Assembly (NCBI RefSeq): GCF_902686445.1
Contig: NC_062213.1
Span: 41,242,741 to 41,306,740, forward strand
DNA: 64,000 nucleotides
Reading direction: 5' to 3'
DNA from: Sciurus carolinensis
Taxonomy: Eukaryota > Chordata > Mammalia > Rodentia > Sciuridae
Under the pieces are notes generated by a model that saw nothing but the letters and a program-made list of their open reading frames with translations, made no database searches and was not told where the DNA came from. The translations under genes and the position numbers were made by a program. Position 1 is the first letter of the stretch. Each line of letters begins with the position of its first letter. Shown here piece after piece: positions 1-11,629 of this stretch.

Positions 1-725
1 TGCCACCCTCTCTCTAATTCCTCTATTTCAGTTGCTTAGGTCCCATACTTGGGGTCGCATCCTCTCTTCTCTTTCTCTCATGCTCCGTCTATGATCCCCT
101 ATCATAGTTGATTGGCTTTTCCAGTTTGCTGGAATCTGACGATTTGTCACCCTTCCACTGCCACCATCCCTGTCCCAGCTATCCTAGGTTCTTGGCTGGA
201 TTATTGCTTCATTTCCATTTTAGTCCCCTTCAGTGTATTCTCACCCTGCAGCAGATCAATCATGTTAGACTGCTAATTCAGTTCATGAAACTCCTCTGCA
301 ACAAGAGACTTCAAAAGTTCCAGTCTCACTCAGAAGAAAGGCCCAGGAGGCCCTCCTGACTCCATCTGGCCTCCTTTACAGCCATGATGGCACGTCCCAA
401 TACTTTGCTTCCTCAGCTCCACTTCGAGCACATTGGCTTCCTCCCTGTTCCCTGCATGCTGAGCAGGTCCCCATCAACTCTTTACCTTCCCTAGAAAGTT
501 CCCTCCAAGATACCCATGCAGCCCTCTTCTTCATCTTCTTTGGGTCTTTACTCTAATATTATCACCTCCATGGAGTCTTTCTTGTCCCTATAAAACACTA
601 AACATCTCCCTCTTCACATCCCTATCTTTGTTCCCCGTCCTATTTCCTCCCCAGTAGTCATCTTCACCTAACATACTATGCTACCCATTTATCCACTTTA
701 TTATTAGTCTTGATCCACTGGAATG
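1..725 (+). mobile_element. Ancient L2 LINE relic
   Basis: A C/T-rich, non-coding stretch whose word order resembles the L2 3' region (short Cys/Leu-rich codons, a CATGTTAGACTGCT-like segment, then many CTCC and TTCC words). No intact reading frame remains. The call rests on remembered consensus only; a repeat-library search would settle it. Confidence 0.5.
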
Positions 726-750
726 GAAGCAAGATGAGGAGAGTGGAAGT

Positions 751-1129
751 CAGCTGACCAGAATACCTGACGAGAACAATCTAAAGAAGGAAAAGTTTAT
801 TTTGGCTCACAATTTCAGAAGTTTAGTCCATGGATTAACTGAGTCTACTGCTCTGGGCCCAAGGTGAGGCAGGAAATCATAGAGGAAAGGTGTGGTGGAG
901 GAGTGCTGCTCCATTCATGGTGGCCAACCAGCAGAGAGAGCCAGGGGAAGATGAATCCTTCCAGGGCAAGTCCCCAGTGACACACCTTCTCCAGTCACAC
1001 CCCATCTACTCCATTCAAACTCAGATGAATCCATTAGACCATATCCATCTAATCTAATCATTTCACCTCTGAATATTCCTGTACCAACACAAGAGCTTTT
1101 GGAGGATACCTCATATTCAAACCATAACA
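751..1129 (-). mobile_element. ERVL-MaLR 3' LTR, antisense
   Basis: Shares the antisense LTR pattern seen at 29496 and 61079: AAAAGTTTATTTTGGCTCA near the left, CATCTAATCATTTCACCTCT in the middle, and CATATTCAAACCATAACA at the right end. About 15 bases at the left end are lost relative to the better copies. A purine-rich tract (on the element strand) abuts its inner edge, so it is the 3' LTR of an element whose internal part lies at 1130-2180. Confidence 0.8.
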
Positions 1130-1666
1130 TTCCACTTCTCACCCCCCAAAGCTCCTGTCTATCCCAGGATGCAAAATGCATTTAGTTGTCTCTAAGAGTC
1201 TCTACAGTTTTAACAGTTCTGGGATTGCCCAAAAGTCCAAGTCCAAAGTCTCTTCTGAGAATCAGGGCAAAATCTTGGCTGCGATACCCTGTAATGATCC
1301 AAAGCAATTTAAATATATCCAATGTAAAATGGAACACAGTCAATATTCCCATTCCAAAAGGGAGGAATAGGGGCATAGAAAGAAAGGATGGCACTAAAAC
1401 AAGACTAAAACCCAGCTCAGCAGATATGAGGTCCTGTAGTTTCACACCCAGCATCTGGGGCACATGGTGGCAAGATGGCCTTGCTGGTTGCGGCCCACAT
1501 GACCTCTCTTTCAGCCTGGCTTTCTCTACAGCCAGTAGCTTTTCTTGGCACACAGTCCACATTACTGGTATTTCTTAATTCCTGGGGTCTCCATTTCCAG
1601 CTTTGGTTGCACCTTGACAGCTTCATGCATCACCCTCTCAGGGGCAGCCTGCAGGGATTTTGACCC
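1130..1666 (-). mobile_element. MaLR internal region, antisense, part 1
   Basis: Directly adjoins the LTR at 751-1129 and begins, on the element strand, with a polypurine tract (complement of 1130-1150). It resembles the non-coding 3' internal region of MST/THE1-type MaLR elements, for example the AAAAGTCCAAGTCCAAAGTC segment near 1230. It has no intact retroviral frame. Confidence 0.65.
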
Positions 1667-2040
1667 TGTTAAATTTTTTAAAATTATTATTTACTTTTTT
1701 ACTTTTTACAGACTGCATTTTAATTCATTGTACACAAATGGGGTACATCATTTCATTTCTATGGTTGTACATGATGTTGATTCATACCATCTGTGTAATC
1801 ATACATGTACATAGGGTAATGATGTCTGCCTCATTCCACCATTTTCATAACCCCTTCCCTCTCATTTCCTTGTACATAATCTAAAGTTCCTCCATTCTTC
1901 TCTCACTCCCCATGCCCCCACCCCCATTATATATCATCCTCCACTTATTAGGGAAAACATTCGGTCTTTGTTTTTTTGGGGGGGGATTGGTTTATTTCAC
2001 TTAGCATGATATTCTCCAATTCCTTCCATTTGTGAAATTT
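1667..2040 (-). mobile_element. 5'-truncated L1 3' end, antisense, nested in MaLR
   Basis: The right part is the complement of the L1 ORF2 C-terminus (TCACTTAGCATGATATTCTC) and the left part is its 3' UTR ending in T-rich sequence. Flanks TGTTAAATTT (1667-1676) and TGTGAAATTT (2031-2040) form a 10-bp duplication with one mismatch. MaLR internal sequence resumes on the right, so this L1 inserted into the older element. Confidence 0.85.
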
Positions 2041-2180
2041 CGTCTGGACTCCCAGGCCTTCCTCTGAAATCTCGGTGGATGCTCCATGACCCCATCACTC
2101 CAGCATCTTGCATTGCTGCAGAACCAGCACCATGTGGATGACAACAGGGTCTGCCACCAGGTTGTGCAGTAGCTGTGTCC
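2041..2180 (-). mobile_element. MaLR internal region, antisense, part 2
   Basis: Continues the MaLR internal sequence interrupted by the L1 at 1667-2040; the CTCTGAAATCTCGGTGGATG and ACCAGCACCATGTGGATGAC segments match the remembered MST/THE1 internal consensus. The outer boundary is approximate, and no matching 5' LTR was found beyond it. Confidence 0.5.
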
Positions 2181-2589
2181 CCTGGGATCACAGCATCAAC
2201 ACAGAAGATTTTTCAGGACACCTCGTATCCAAAGCATACCAAGGAGGGAACTTAGAACTTTCTGGAACTATGAAGACTTCAGTGAATGTGTGCTGAGACA
2301 AAGAATAAATCTATCTATCTATGTATGTGTTTAAATGCATGAGTGTGCGTATTTTATATATGTAAGCCCACAAGAGCACAGAACGGGTTCCATTTTGGAT
2401 GATGGTGGTGGCAGTGAAGATGACGACCACAATGATATGGTCACTAGTGTTGGTGATGACACATTAGTCTTTCAGAATCTGTTTTGGTTGTTGCTGTTTA
2501 ATTTTCTCAAGCAAGGATAGGGTTCAACAACAGGTTATAAGCTGAATCTTTGGTGTATATTTTATAAAGCACTAAAAATATAGAGGTTT
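2181..2589. other. Unassigned intronic spacer
   Basis: No gene or clear repeat was recognised. It holds a short TCTATCTA-like tract near 2310. The DDGGGSEDDD peptide readable at about 2399-2430 on the plus strand is on the wrong strand and lacks CPQ context, so it is taken as chance. Confidence 0.4.
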
Positions 2590-2930
2590 TGATGACATCT
2601 ACAGAGGGGCAGAGGGCAGGGATGAAAGGGTGGGAAAGGCTGGTCAATGGATACCAAACTAAGTCAGCTAACAGCTACTGTTAGGGCTATTGTACAGTAG
2701 GGTGACTGCAGATAAGAAGCATGTAAACTGTACATTTCCAGAACCTAGAAGAAAGGGTTTTGAAAGTTTTCACCATAAAGAACTGGTAAATGTTTAAAGC
2801 CAGAGATGTTTAACATGATTTAAACATTACACAATGTATATATGTACCAAACTATTACATGTTACCCCACTAATGTGTCTAATTTTAAAGTTTTTATGTA
2901 TCAGTTTAACATAAATTTAGTTTAAAAATA
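2590..2930 (+). mobile_element. Ancient L1 (L1M-type) 3' end
   Basis: The order of elements matches the old mammalian L1 3' end: a G-rich start, CAGTAGGGTGACTGCAG, TTTTGAAAGTTTTCACCATA, AAATGTTTAAAG and ACATTACACAATGTATATAT, then a TATGTATCAGTTT terminus. It is non-coding and decayed. Confidence 0.75.
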
Positions 2931-4304
2931 TAGTGAAAATAAAGTGAAATAAAAGAGAAAAATGAATGAAAGAAAGAGAGAGGAAAAAGTGTGGGAGGAA
3001 AATAGATGTGGTCATGGAATGGCAGCCCCAAGGATCTGCTGGAGATGAGATGTCCCGTATCTTATCTGCATTAACTCCCCACCCAGGCTGCAATATTTCA
3101 TAGTAGTTTTGTAAGATGTTGCTACAGGGGAAAACTGGGTAAAAGGCACATGGGTCTATTATTTCTTCTAACCTCATGAGTATCTATAATTTTCTGATGA
3201 TAAACAATTTAATAATTTTTAAAAATCATTAAACAAATACTTTCCAGAAAGCTATATAGAGTAAAAATGCTTTTTTAAAAATATGGCCATAAATTATCAA
3301 ACTGCAAGGGAAACGTCTAAGGGTCTTTCCATAATGGAATAAGAAGGTGCTCTTATTTTGGAGTCTGTGTGGCAATCTCTGTCCCCATTCTCAGGTGAAA
3401 ACGGGGCTGGATACATTCTGGGCAGACCCTATTTCCCTAACCAAGGGGACAGTGTCTAATGTGTTACGCTTCCCAAAATAAAATGGCCATGGTGCGCAGG
3501 AGGAGAAGGGAGCGAGCAATAATTACCAAACCGCCAAGTGAAAATTTATGGAATTTAAAAAATATCAAGTATATATTTTAAAAATCTTAAGGTTTGTTAG
3601 AGTAAAGTTAGTGCAACATGAAGTTAATAATACCTGGTATCATCAGTAAGACTCAATTATAGAAACCAATAAATGCATTCCGGGACTCCTTTAACATGAT
3701 TTAACAATCACTTCACATACTTCCTAAGTTTTAAAGTATTCAGGCAAAATGAAGGGAAATAATAAATAGATGAGGCAATTTAACTTTGAGAAGAGTTAAG
3801 ATAATTTAATAGGTATAGTTTAGATAAAAGGAGGCCAAGGAATTATAGTGATTATAGAAAAAAAAATCTCAATAGGCATCTGTATTGAGTTAAGGGAGTG
3901 AAGAAACACAATTTCCCTCTTCTGAGAATAGTAATAAGCAGCAACAATAATCACCTAAAGGGAGAAGGGGGAAATAGCTATGGTAGAAAAATGGCATCAG
4001 ATATGCTGGAAATAACGATCATCCTGGGAAGCCACCTGAGGCCCACTGAGGGGAGACTGACCACTGGAAATGCTCAGGGCAAGTTCAGTAAAAGCAGTTG
4101 GGCAGCCACACAGCCCTCTCTCCTGCTTCCCCTTTGGATTCCACTGCTGTTCACCAGGGGCGTCACTGGTGACAGAAGGCTGTGCTGGTGATGAGGGGAG
4201 CGACCCTAGGAGGCTGGGATCCTGGGAGCAATTTCCACCTCCCTAGTGACTACCACCTGGGGGCAAGAAGAGGTGACATGCAGACACTGATGCCATTTGA
4301 TGCA
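2931..4304. other. Unassigned intronic sequence
   Basis: AT-rich with no recognised gene, exon or repeat. The longest frame (3898-4191, plus) shows no domain or codon signature. Nothing further is supported. Confidence 0.4.
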
Positions 4305-4415
4305 GGTCTTGACCAATCAGTGAAAAATAATAGGCAAATTACTTAACTACTCTGGGCCTCAGTTTATTCATTTGTAAAACGGGGATAACAGTAATTATTT
4401 GCAGGTTTATTCCAA
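4305..4415 (+). mobile_element. MIR SINE fragment
   Basis: Contains the conserved MIR core: GCAAATTACTTAACTACTCT, then GGGCCTCAGTTTATTCATTT and GTAAAACGGGGATAACAGTA. This matches the central region of the tRNA-derived MIR family on the sense strand. Confidence 0.9.
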
Positions 4416-6430
4416 GGCGGGAGCTCTCAATCTGAGGTCCCCTGGGGATTCAGATTTGAAGCGAGCTGGTGCACTTAGATTGGAAAAAATTACATCTTTA
4501 CTTCCATTAACCTCTAACTGAAATTCAAAATTTCCTTTGATTATGAACACAACACAGTAGTGGAACAGAACCTGTCACTTTGTCACCAATAGAAATCATA
4601 GATATTTTCATACCACTTTAGAACTGTCACAGAAATCTCAAAATAATCTTTTTCATCACTACACTACTTTGAAATTATAGTAATAAATAATACTCTAAGA
4701 TCTTATTTGCTATATTTAAAAACTACATTTATCATACATTTAGGATAAAAATTTAGATAACAGTTTTTAATAACATTCACATCTTTGGAACAGTAATCAT
4801 GTTATTTTATGCCTTCAAAGATGTTATTTGAGAAGAAGTGCATAGGTTTCACCAGACTTGTGATACAAGCTTGTGGTCCATGGCACAAACACTGGTCAGG
4901 GACCTCAGCTGGGAAAATGGTAAAGCCTTATTAGTAAGGTAATGATGATAATTATTCCTGTTGTTGTAATTACTATATGAGGACTTTACTACAACCATTT
5001 ACTCTCTCTGAGCTTCATGCCCTGTTCAACAGAGGAAAGACCTACATTTAATAGGATTGTTCTGAGGATTCCATGGATCTAATATATGTATTCAAAGGTA
5101 TGTCCTATATCACGCTGTTCCTTTCCCTTCAGGCTTGTAAGCATTATCAACAAGAGTGACTAATAAGCAGAGTCATGATCTAAGATACCATCCAAACCAG
5201 GGCACCGGAGAGAGTGAAAGGGAAGGCCAGGGATAATCTTGCAGGAGGATGGGCGGGTACCAACCATTTCAGGCAAATCAGGAACCCAAAAGCTACAGAG
5301 TGCTACTTTTCTGATTCTTTGGTACCGCCTATTTCTGACCCTATAAAATTTAACAAATAAACACCGGATCTTCTTGATCCTAATGATCTCATTTTCCACC
5401 TAGCATAACATTTTGAAAACGTGTTGATGCATTCCATAAGAAACTTGCCAAACACCAAAGAAATGGATTATGCCTTTAAGTCAGTTGTCATTGTTTGTGG
5501 CATGCAGGATTTCTCAACGGAAAGCACCTCAGGTGATTCCTTTTACACCTCGCTTAAGGTACCTGCACTGTATCAATACAGACCACTAAAATTTGAGGCC
5601 CTAATTATTTATTAAAATTCTTCATAAAGTTCTGATGTATGCATAAGATTGATTTTCCCACGCGAGACAGAACAATGAAGTGCAGTGGAAATCACCAGGT
5701 CTTCAGAAGAGATCAGAGTGTTCAAGGTTAGCAAAGGCTGGTGTCATCAAACATGTATCATGAAGGCCTCCCACTCTGGTCCTGAACAATTTATCAAAAG
5801 CTCCCTAAGTCTTTCAAGAGAAGTTATGTGGTTTTTAGAAATATTAAAATTAAAAATAAACTAAAAAAGAACTTAGCCACATTGAAGCTAGAGGAAAAAG
5901 CTGTATTCAATATGCCTCAAGATCAGACCATCAACCCCACAGGCGTGATTTTAACACCTTGTCCAACAAGGAATACGGGTCACACCAAGTGGCCTGGTAC
6001 ACTGGTGCTGAGGTGTCACTGGTAATGACCAAGCAGTATTCAAAGCAATCTGCAGCCTCCAAGCTCAAGATATTTTAGACATGGGTTGATTCTAAAGGCA
6101 GAAGTGTTAGTTTAGGTATTGTCAGTTAAAAAAAAAAAAAAAAACCTGTAAATTTAATGTAGCTTAAGTTTCCTGAAAATCTATCTTAACCGTAATTGTG
6201 CCTGTCAACTAATGATCCTTAAAGAAATGGAGAATTCGATACCTTCTAACCAGGTTCACTGTCACTCTTCAGTGACACTCTCCTCCCCCAGGCTCCACCA
6301 TCTTCTAGTATAAATTCGAGAACACAACATTTGACATTGTGTTGCTCTTTTACCTTCAAAACAGGTAACACAGCCACTTAGTGGTTGTGTTTTTTAAAAA
6401 GGAAAAGTAGATTATTTTACCACTACACAC
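4416..6430. other. Unassigned intronic sequence
   Basis: No exon or confident repeat was seen. A poly(A) run lies at about 6127-6144, possibly a decayed retroposon tail. Small frames at 5160-5399 and 5421-5615 look random. Confidence 0.4.
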
Positions 6431-6432
6431 AC

Positions 6433-6546
6433 TTCCTTCCTTCCTTCCTTCCTTCCTTCCTTCCTTCCTTCCCTCCCTCCCTCCCTCCCTCCCTCCTTCC
6501 TTCCTTCCTTCCTCATCCATCCATCCTTTCTCTCTCTCTCTCTCTC
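6433..6546. repeat. Compound polypyrimidine microsatellite (TTCC)n-(TCCC)n-(TTCC)n-(TC)n
   Basis: An uninterrupted C/T tract apart from a short CATCCATCCATCC patch near 6514. It directly abuts the antisense B1-dID SINE on its right. Complementary strand is polypurine. Confidence 0.97.
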
Positions 6547-6868
6547 AGGGACACTTGACCACTGAGGCATATCCCCAGTCCTATTTTTTTTTTTTTTTTT
6601 TTTTTAGTTGCCAATGGATTTTTTAGTTTATTTATTTATATGTGGTGCTGAGTATCAAACCAGGGACCTCATACATGCCAGGCAAGTGCTGTACCACTGG
6701 GCCACAACTCCAGCTCGCCCAGTCCTCTTTTGCATTTTATTTAGAAACAGGGTCTCACTGAGTTGCTTAGTGCCTCACTGTTACTGAGGCTGACTTTGAA
6801 CTCTTGATCCTCCTGTCTCAGCCTCCTGAGCCACTGGGATTACAGGCATGTGCCACCATGTCCAGCTA
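6547..6868 (-). mobile_element. B1-dID dimeric SINE, antisense, split by an ID
   Basis: The right part is an antisense B1 (CAGGGTCTCACTGAGTTGCT through GGGATTACAGGCATGTGCCA). The left part (6547-6582) is an antisense ID half with CACTGAGGCATATCCCCAG. A separate ID has inserted at 6583-6717 between them. The B1-plus-ID dimer is characteristic of squirrel-related rodents. Confidence 0.9.
6583..6717 (-). mobile_element. Monomeric ID SINE nested in a B1-dID, antisense
   Basis: Begins with about 22 T (its tail) and contains GCAAGTGCTGTACCACTGGG and GGCCACAACTCCAGCT, the complement of the ID tRNA-like region. Flanked by CCCAGTCCT at 6574-6582 and 6718-6726, a perfect 9-bp target-site duplication. 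It is younger than its B1-dID host. Confidence 0.9.
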
Positions 6869-8311
6869 ATGTCACTGTTATTAATTGGTGGATTATAACT
6901 GCAGCTATGTTGTTGGAAGAGAAAGCCTAACTTCATATTGCGGTTTGGATTCCTAACTCCCTAGTTTTTCCAAACTCTGCTGGTGTTATGTATTTCCTAG
7001 TCTTTCTGCCTTTCTGGGTTGGCTTTCACCACTATTCTTAAGTCAACTGCTTAAACCGTGTGTAACGAGAAGGATGGAGAGGAGGCTGTTGTAGGAGCTG
7101 GCGCCATGACCTTTGACATCCTTGAGGTTTCCCTGTCAGTCATAGTTAACTCATAAATATCACTAACCTGTTTTAATGGCAAAATAGCTGCTAAAAGAAG
7201 AAGGTGTATTACACACATAAATATAGAGAGCACTTTTCACCTAGTCTCGAGAGAAATGCACTTTATTCCACTTGAAAATTTCTATATTAAAATCCACAAC
7301 TGCCGGCTCTCATTGAAGACAAAGTTAATTTATTACTTCACATGTGTCACTTCCATATAATGAAATAATTAGCTGAGAAATTATATTTGCATTCTCAACA
7401 TTTTTGTACAATAGGAATGTCAGTCTAATTAGGAATTAGCTACAATTTTCGAGAATTGAAGGTAGCAGCTTTGTGTACAAGGGAACATTTTTTTTTCTTC
7501 CTCTTCATTTGCTCTATTCTTTTCTTGGTGATTCAGAAAAAGATGTTTAAATAGAGACTTTCCACGGAAGCCATCACTACAGTCTGCCGTGTTAAGGTAA
7601 TTACTCCAAAGATGAGAAGATAAAAATCACACTGGTGGTCAAAGTCTTTCTATCAAATTCTTTGGGAGCTGAGACCTGATGCCTTAGGGGCCGATGCTGT
7701 TACACTCTGGAATCTCGCCCCTTGTTCTCATCCTCCTTTCTACTTCTGTTGAATTAGACTCTGAATGAACTATCCACGAGACTGCTCTTCAGCCCAACAG
7801 CCTCCGCTGAGGAAGAACAAGCATCAAGGGTAGATCCAATTTCCCAACACATTCAGAAAACACTTGGCCAGAGAAGGTATGAAAAAACTGAAGTCTCGAT
7901 TATGAAGAAAAAGAAGTGTTGAAGATTGCCCATTATTTTATCTCCTAACCAAGGAAAGAAAAAGATTCCAATTTCTGAAAAAAAAAAAAAAAAAAACAGC
8001 TACAACAAAACCAAACAAGTGTTATGTCATTTGTGCTTTGAGTTTAGTTTGCAAATTATGTTTAAAATTCTCTTCTAAAAGTCACAATTCACCCTTCAAA
8101 CCCCCCTCTTCACTTACCCTTCCTTAGTACTTCCATATAGGAACTACTAAAACAGGTTAGGATTAGGGATGTTAACTTTTGGAGATGTGCAACTACCTTC
8201 TTTTATAATTGTGTCTCCTGTCTTCTAATTTGCATGTTTAGATTAAGACATCACTAAGTAGACCTGGCCAGGGCTATGTTCATTGTCTGATAATGTTAAA
8301 AAATTATCATA
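6869..8311. other. Unassigned intronic sequence
   Basis: No gene or repeat was recognised apart from a poly(A) run at about 7979-7997. The segment around 7240-7480 is AT-rich with few low-complexity runs; conservation cannot be judged here. Confidence 0.4.
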
Positions 8312-8530
8312 GTCAGGTACAGTGGCGCACACCTATAATCCCAGCAGCTCAGGAGGCTGAGACGGGAGGATCACTAGTTCAAAGCCAGTTTCTCAGCAGA
8401 AGAGAGGAACTAAACAAATCAGTTAGACCCTGTCTCTAAATAAAATATTAAATAGGGCTAGGGATGTGGCTCAGTGGTCAAGTGCCCCTGAATTCAATCC
8501 CCAGTACCGCAACGCACCTCCCCAAAAAAT
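8312..8530 (+). mobile_element. B1-dID dimeric SINE, sense
   Basis: The left half is B1-like (GTCAGGTACAGTGGCGCACA, then CAGGAGGCTGAGACGGGAGG). The right half starts at about 8455 with GGGCTAGGGATGTGGCTCAG, the ID A-box region, followed by a B-box-like TTCAATCC. It ends in a short A-rich tail. Confidence 0.92.
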
Positions 8531-8816
8531 ACTGACACAATGAAATCTCTGTCCTTAGAAATCCTTAAAAACAGCACAGGCAGGGATCCATCCTGGTACA
8601 TTCCTGCCCTTGGTATTCAGGCACAGTTACTCCGAAAGAAGGCTAGACTTGATTGTGGAGAGTTTACACACACACACACATTTCCATCTCTCAAGAGTTG
8701 AGTTTCTGTCCTCAATTTCCTTTCTTTTAAGGCTAAGGCAGTGGGGAATGTCCTAAGATGATATCTTGGGGTGTTTTTGATCTGAAGATAGTCCTTTAAA
8801 AAGTGGAAGAATTTTA

Positions 8817-8941
8817 GGGCTGGGGTTGTGACTCAGTGGTAGAGCGCTTGCCTAGCATGTGTGAGGCACTGGGTTTGATTCTCAGCACCACATATAAATA
8901 AATGAGTAAACATCTAAACAAATCAACATCTAAACAAATAT
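8817..8941 (+). mobile_element. Young monomeric ID SINE with perfect target-site duplication
   Basis: GGCTGGGGTTGTGACTCAGT opens the element, with the A box (GTGGTAGAGCGC) and B box (GGTTTGATTC) of a tRNA-derived promoter and an AAATAAATGAG-type tail. Identical 22-bp flanks at 8795-8816 and 8942-8963 mark insertion and imply recent age. Confidence 0.96.
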
Positions 8942-8963
8942 TTTAAAAAGTGGAAGAATTTTA

Positions 8964-9489
8964 ACATTTATCAGTATTGAGAAAGTCTTATATTATGAAA
9001 AGTTCTCTTTGGCTGTTTTAGTTTTAATTTTATCTATTGTTTAGCTATAAACATTAAAAAAAATGCCCCAAACTAAGAAAAAATTGTATTGGAAATCGAA
9101 GTGGTGCTTTTAAAAAGAAAAAAAATCATTGTAGCAGAATTCAGAGTTAACTTCATGAATAATGTAGATATTTGTTTTTATACTCTCCAGAGAAAGTACA
9201 AAAACAGAGCATTGAGAATGACTAGTGACAATCAACATCTTCATGTTACACACTATTCCTTGGCTTTTTACTCCAAAATTGTACAGAATTGATTAGTGCT
9301 GTATGTGTTTCAAACCAAGCACCTTGAAGTGACTTTTCTACTCGTTCATTCATGTACTACTAACGATCCAGCATTCCTGGCTATGTTAATGTAGACTGCC
9401 TTTAGTGTATGACAAGCTGACAGACACCTGTATTTAAGATGGGTGAAAGACTTAGACAGTCATAGAAGCCATTATGGCTGAGGTCTGGA
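8964..9489. other. Unassigned intronic sequence
   Basis: AT-rich, with no recognised feature. The 67-residue frame at 9089-9292 (plus) shows no domain. Confidence 0.4.
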
Positions 9490-9640
9490 GACTTAATAAA
9501 GCTAGATTCAAGTTCAGGCTCCAAATCTCAGAGGCTGGCCTGTGCAGACTTGGGTACATCACTTATTTCTCTGAACCTCTGTTTCATCATGTGTGAAGTA
9601 GGAAAACAGTGCATGGTTTGGCTACTACCTGAGTCACTCA
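9490..9640 (+). mobile_element. MIR SINE fragment (diverged)
   Basis: Retains the MIR order: ACTTGGGTACATCACTTATT, CTCTGAACCTCTGTTTCATC and a TGTGAAGTAGGAAAACAG remnant of the downstream core. Boundaries are approximate. Confidence 0.7.
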
Positions 9641-10629
9641 CTACTATTAGCAGAGATGATGTCTATGAAACAGTACTCTAATTTACAAATGATCACATAG
9701 ATACAAGAGGTTACGATGCCATCTTATAAACTGTAAGAACGTGATACATAATTTGTTTGGGGAATGAGAGCTTTCCAAAGTTTTGATGGTTTCTTTTCTT
9801 TTTATATGCCTATCCAAAAAATCTCTACCACTAGATTTTCAGATCTAATAAAAGGAACAAATTACTTTTCCTTACATGGAAAAATGAATGATTTTTACAA
9901 AGTACTTTTCCCTCTGTCTACTATTACTTTCTCTTCCCTTTGACCTTTCCTAATTCAAATGACAAAACAGCTTGATTGCCTCCCAGTGGGTATAATAAAG
10001 TATTTTCCAGAGCTTTGAGGGGAAAAAAAGTCATCCAGCTATGGCAGTGAGTGGGGACAGATGCATGCCATACATTCTCCTGGCTCTCGGTTGATACCTG
10101 GACAGATGCCTGAAATACACTTACAGGTATTGACTATGGTACTGCCTCCTATTTCAGGGGGTGGTGCACCTCACTGGATGAGTTTTATTAAATGAAACTA
10201 TAAGAATCCATAAAAGCAAATTACACTCCTGTTTTAACTAGTAACAGAAATTCTGTTTAATCTCAAAATAACTCAAGTTATGGAACCACTCTAAGCCTTT
10301 GTTGAAAGGCCTCGTTAAACTCTCTGAATTTGAATTGTTGTTTATATATGTTTTGCTGTGTGGTGCATAAAAGCTCTTTAGAAATTGATTTTGAGAAACT
10401 CTTCTCTAAGAGAACCCTGAAACCAGTGCAGTTGAGACAAACTGCTGGTTGCCAAGGGCAACCTCAGTTTCTAGAATGAGTAGTTGCAAATGCAGGACAG
10501 GCATTTGATAAGAGTTTGCAAGAGGGAGGTCTTCCTAAAGAAAATAAGGAATGAAAGTTCTAGTCTTCAGGTTAAGGGTTAGAAATGCACGTTTGTGTTT
10601 TTTACACAAACAGGTAAGTCAACAGGAAT
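9641..10629. other. Unassigned intronic sequence
   Basis: No exon or clear repeat was seen. Several short A-runs occur; nothing else can be supported. Confidence 0.4.
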
Positions 10630-10702
10630 TACAGCAGCTGAGGATGCAGCTCAGTGGTAGTGCAAGACTAGGGCCCCAGGTTCCATCCCCAGCACTGGGA
10701 GG
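10630..10702 (+). mobile_element. Degenerate ID SINE fragment
   Basis: CAGCTGAGGATGCAGCTCAG, GTGGTAGTGCAAGACTAG and GGTTCCATCCCCAGCACTGG match the ID body with a small internal loss around the A-box end. There is no long A tail. Confidence 0.75.
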
Positions 10703-11404
10703 AGAGGGGGCGAGAATCAGAGAAGTGGTCTAATTGATAAGGAGGTTAGAAAACCAGACCCAGGCCAACTCTATCAGAGGACGGGTGGCCCTTAGGACAC
10801 CACAGGACTTCAGGACTAATACCCTTAGGAATGCCCATTAGGAAGAGCTCCAGAAAGACAAAGGACGGTGACAAATTCTCAGGGACAACTGTGCCCTGTG
10901 GTTCTGCAGCCCAGTTCTGTGTCTGATCTTCAGAACACAGTTTTAGTACTGCCCAGTGTGACTGTGGGACACAGTGAGTACGAGCACTGACCCTGCAGGC
11001 TGCCTGCCAGTCTCACTCTGCCTGTTCACTCCTCAAGCCTTCTTGGGAGAATGGTTCTCTGATGTTTACGTATTCCTGTAGCACAGAGAAACAACAGGAG
11101 CCAGGAGAGGGTAAACTTCCGGAAGGCTATTGATTAGCCAAAGACCTAATGTTCTTTGGATCTCTGGGGAAAAGCCTCTCTCTCAGATAATAATTTAGGT
11201 TTAAAAAACGAAATATGGTTGGCAAACCTGTGGATAAAACTAGGATGTGGTTAAACAATGAATGGCAATTGTTCGGGATTAGTAGGAAAGCTGCCGTATC
11301 AAGATGTATTGGGACTTCATTTCTTTAAGAGCTGTTTCTAGATGTGTAAACGTCTTCAAAATATACCCTTATTAAGTCTTCCAGTATTATTACATTTAGT
11401 CTTT
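10703..11404. other. Unassigned intronic sequence
   Basis: Slightly more GC-rich than its neighbours around 10740-11050, but with no splice-bounded frame and no recognised repeat. Confidence 0.4.
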
Positions 11405-11629
11405 TCTTTTTTTTTGTCTTTAGTACCAAGGATTGAACCTAGGGGCAATTAACCACTGAGTTATATCCTGTCATTTTTATTTTTAGTTTTAGTTTTTATT
11501 TTGAGAGAGTGTCTCATTAAGTTGCTTAGGGCCCCCCTAAGTTGGAGAGGCTGGTTTTGAACTTGCGATCCCCCTGACTCAGTCTCCCAAACTGCTGGGA
11601 TTACAGATGCACATCATTGTGCCCAGCAC
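11405..11629 (-). mobile_element. B1-dID dimeric SINE, antisense
   Basis: Left: ID half in antisense (TAGTACCAAGGATTGAACCT ... AACCACTGAGTTATATCC). Right: B1 half in antisense (GAGAGTGTCTCATTAAGTTG ... CTGGGATTACAGATGCACAT). An A/T-rich linker separates them, as in other copies here. Confidence 0.88.

Noticed and set aside
2398..2440. Plus-strand peptide with DDGGG, reminiscent of the CPQ metal-binding MDDGGG segment
   Set aside because: It is on the opposite strand to CPQ, lacks the neighbouring conserved residues and has no splice sites; chance GATGATGGTGGTGG repetition.
6433..6546. CRISPR-like or satellite array
   Set aside because: Simple tetranucleotide microsatellite without spacers; vertebrate nuclear DNA.
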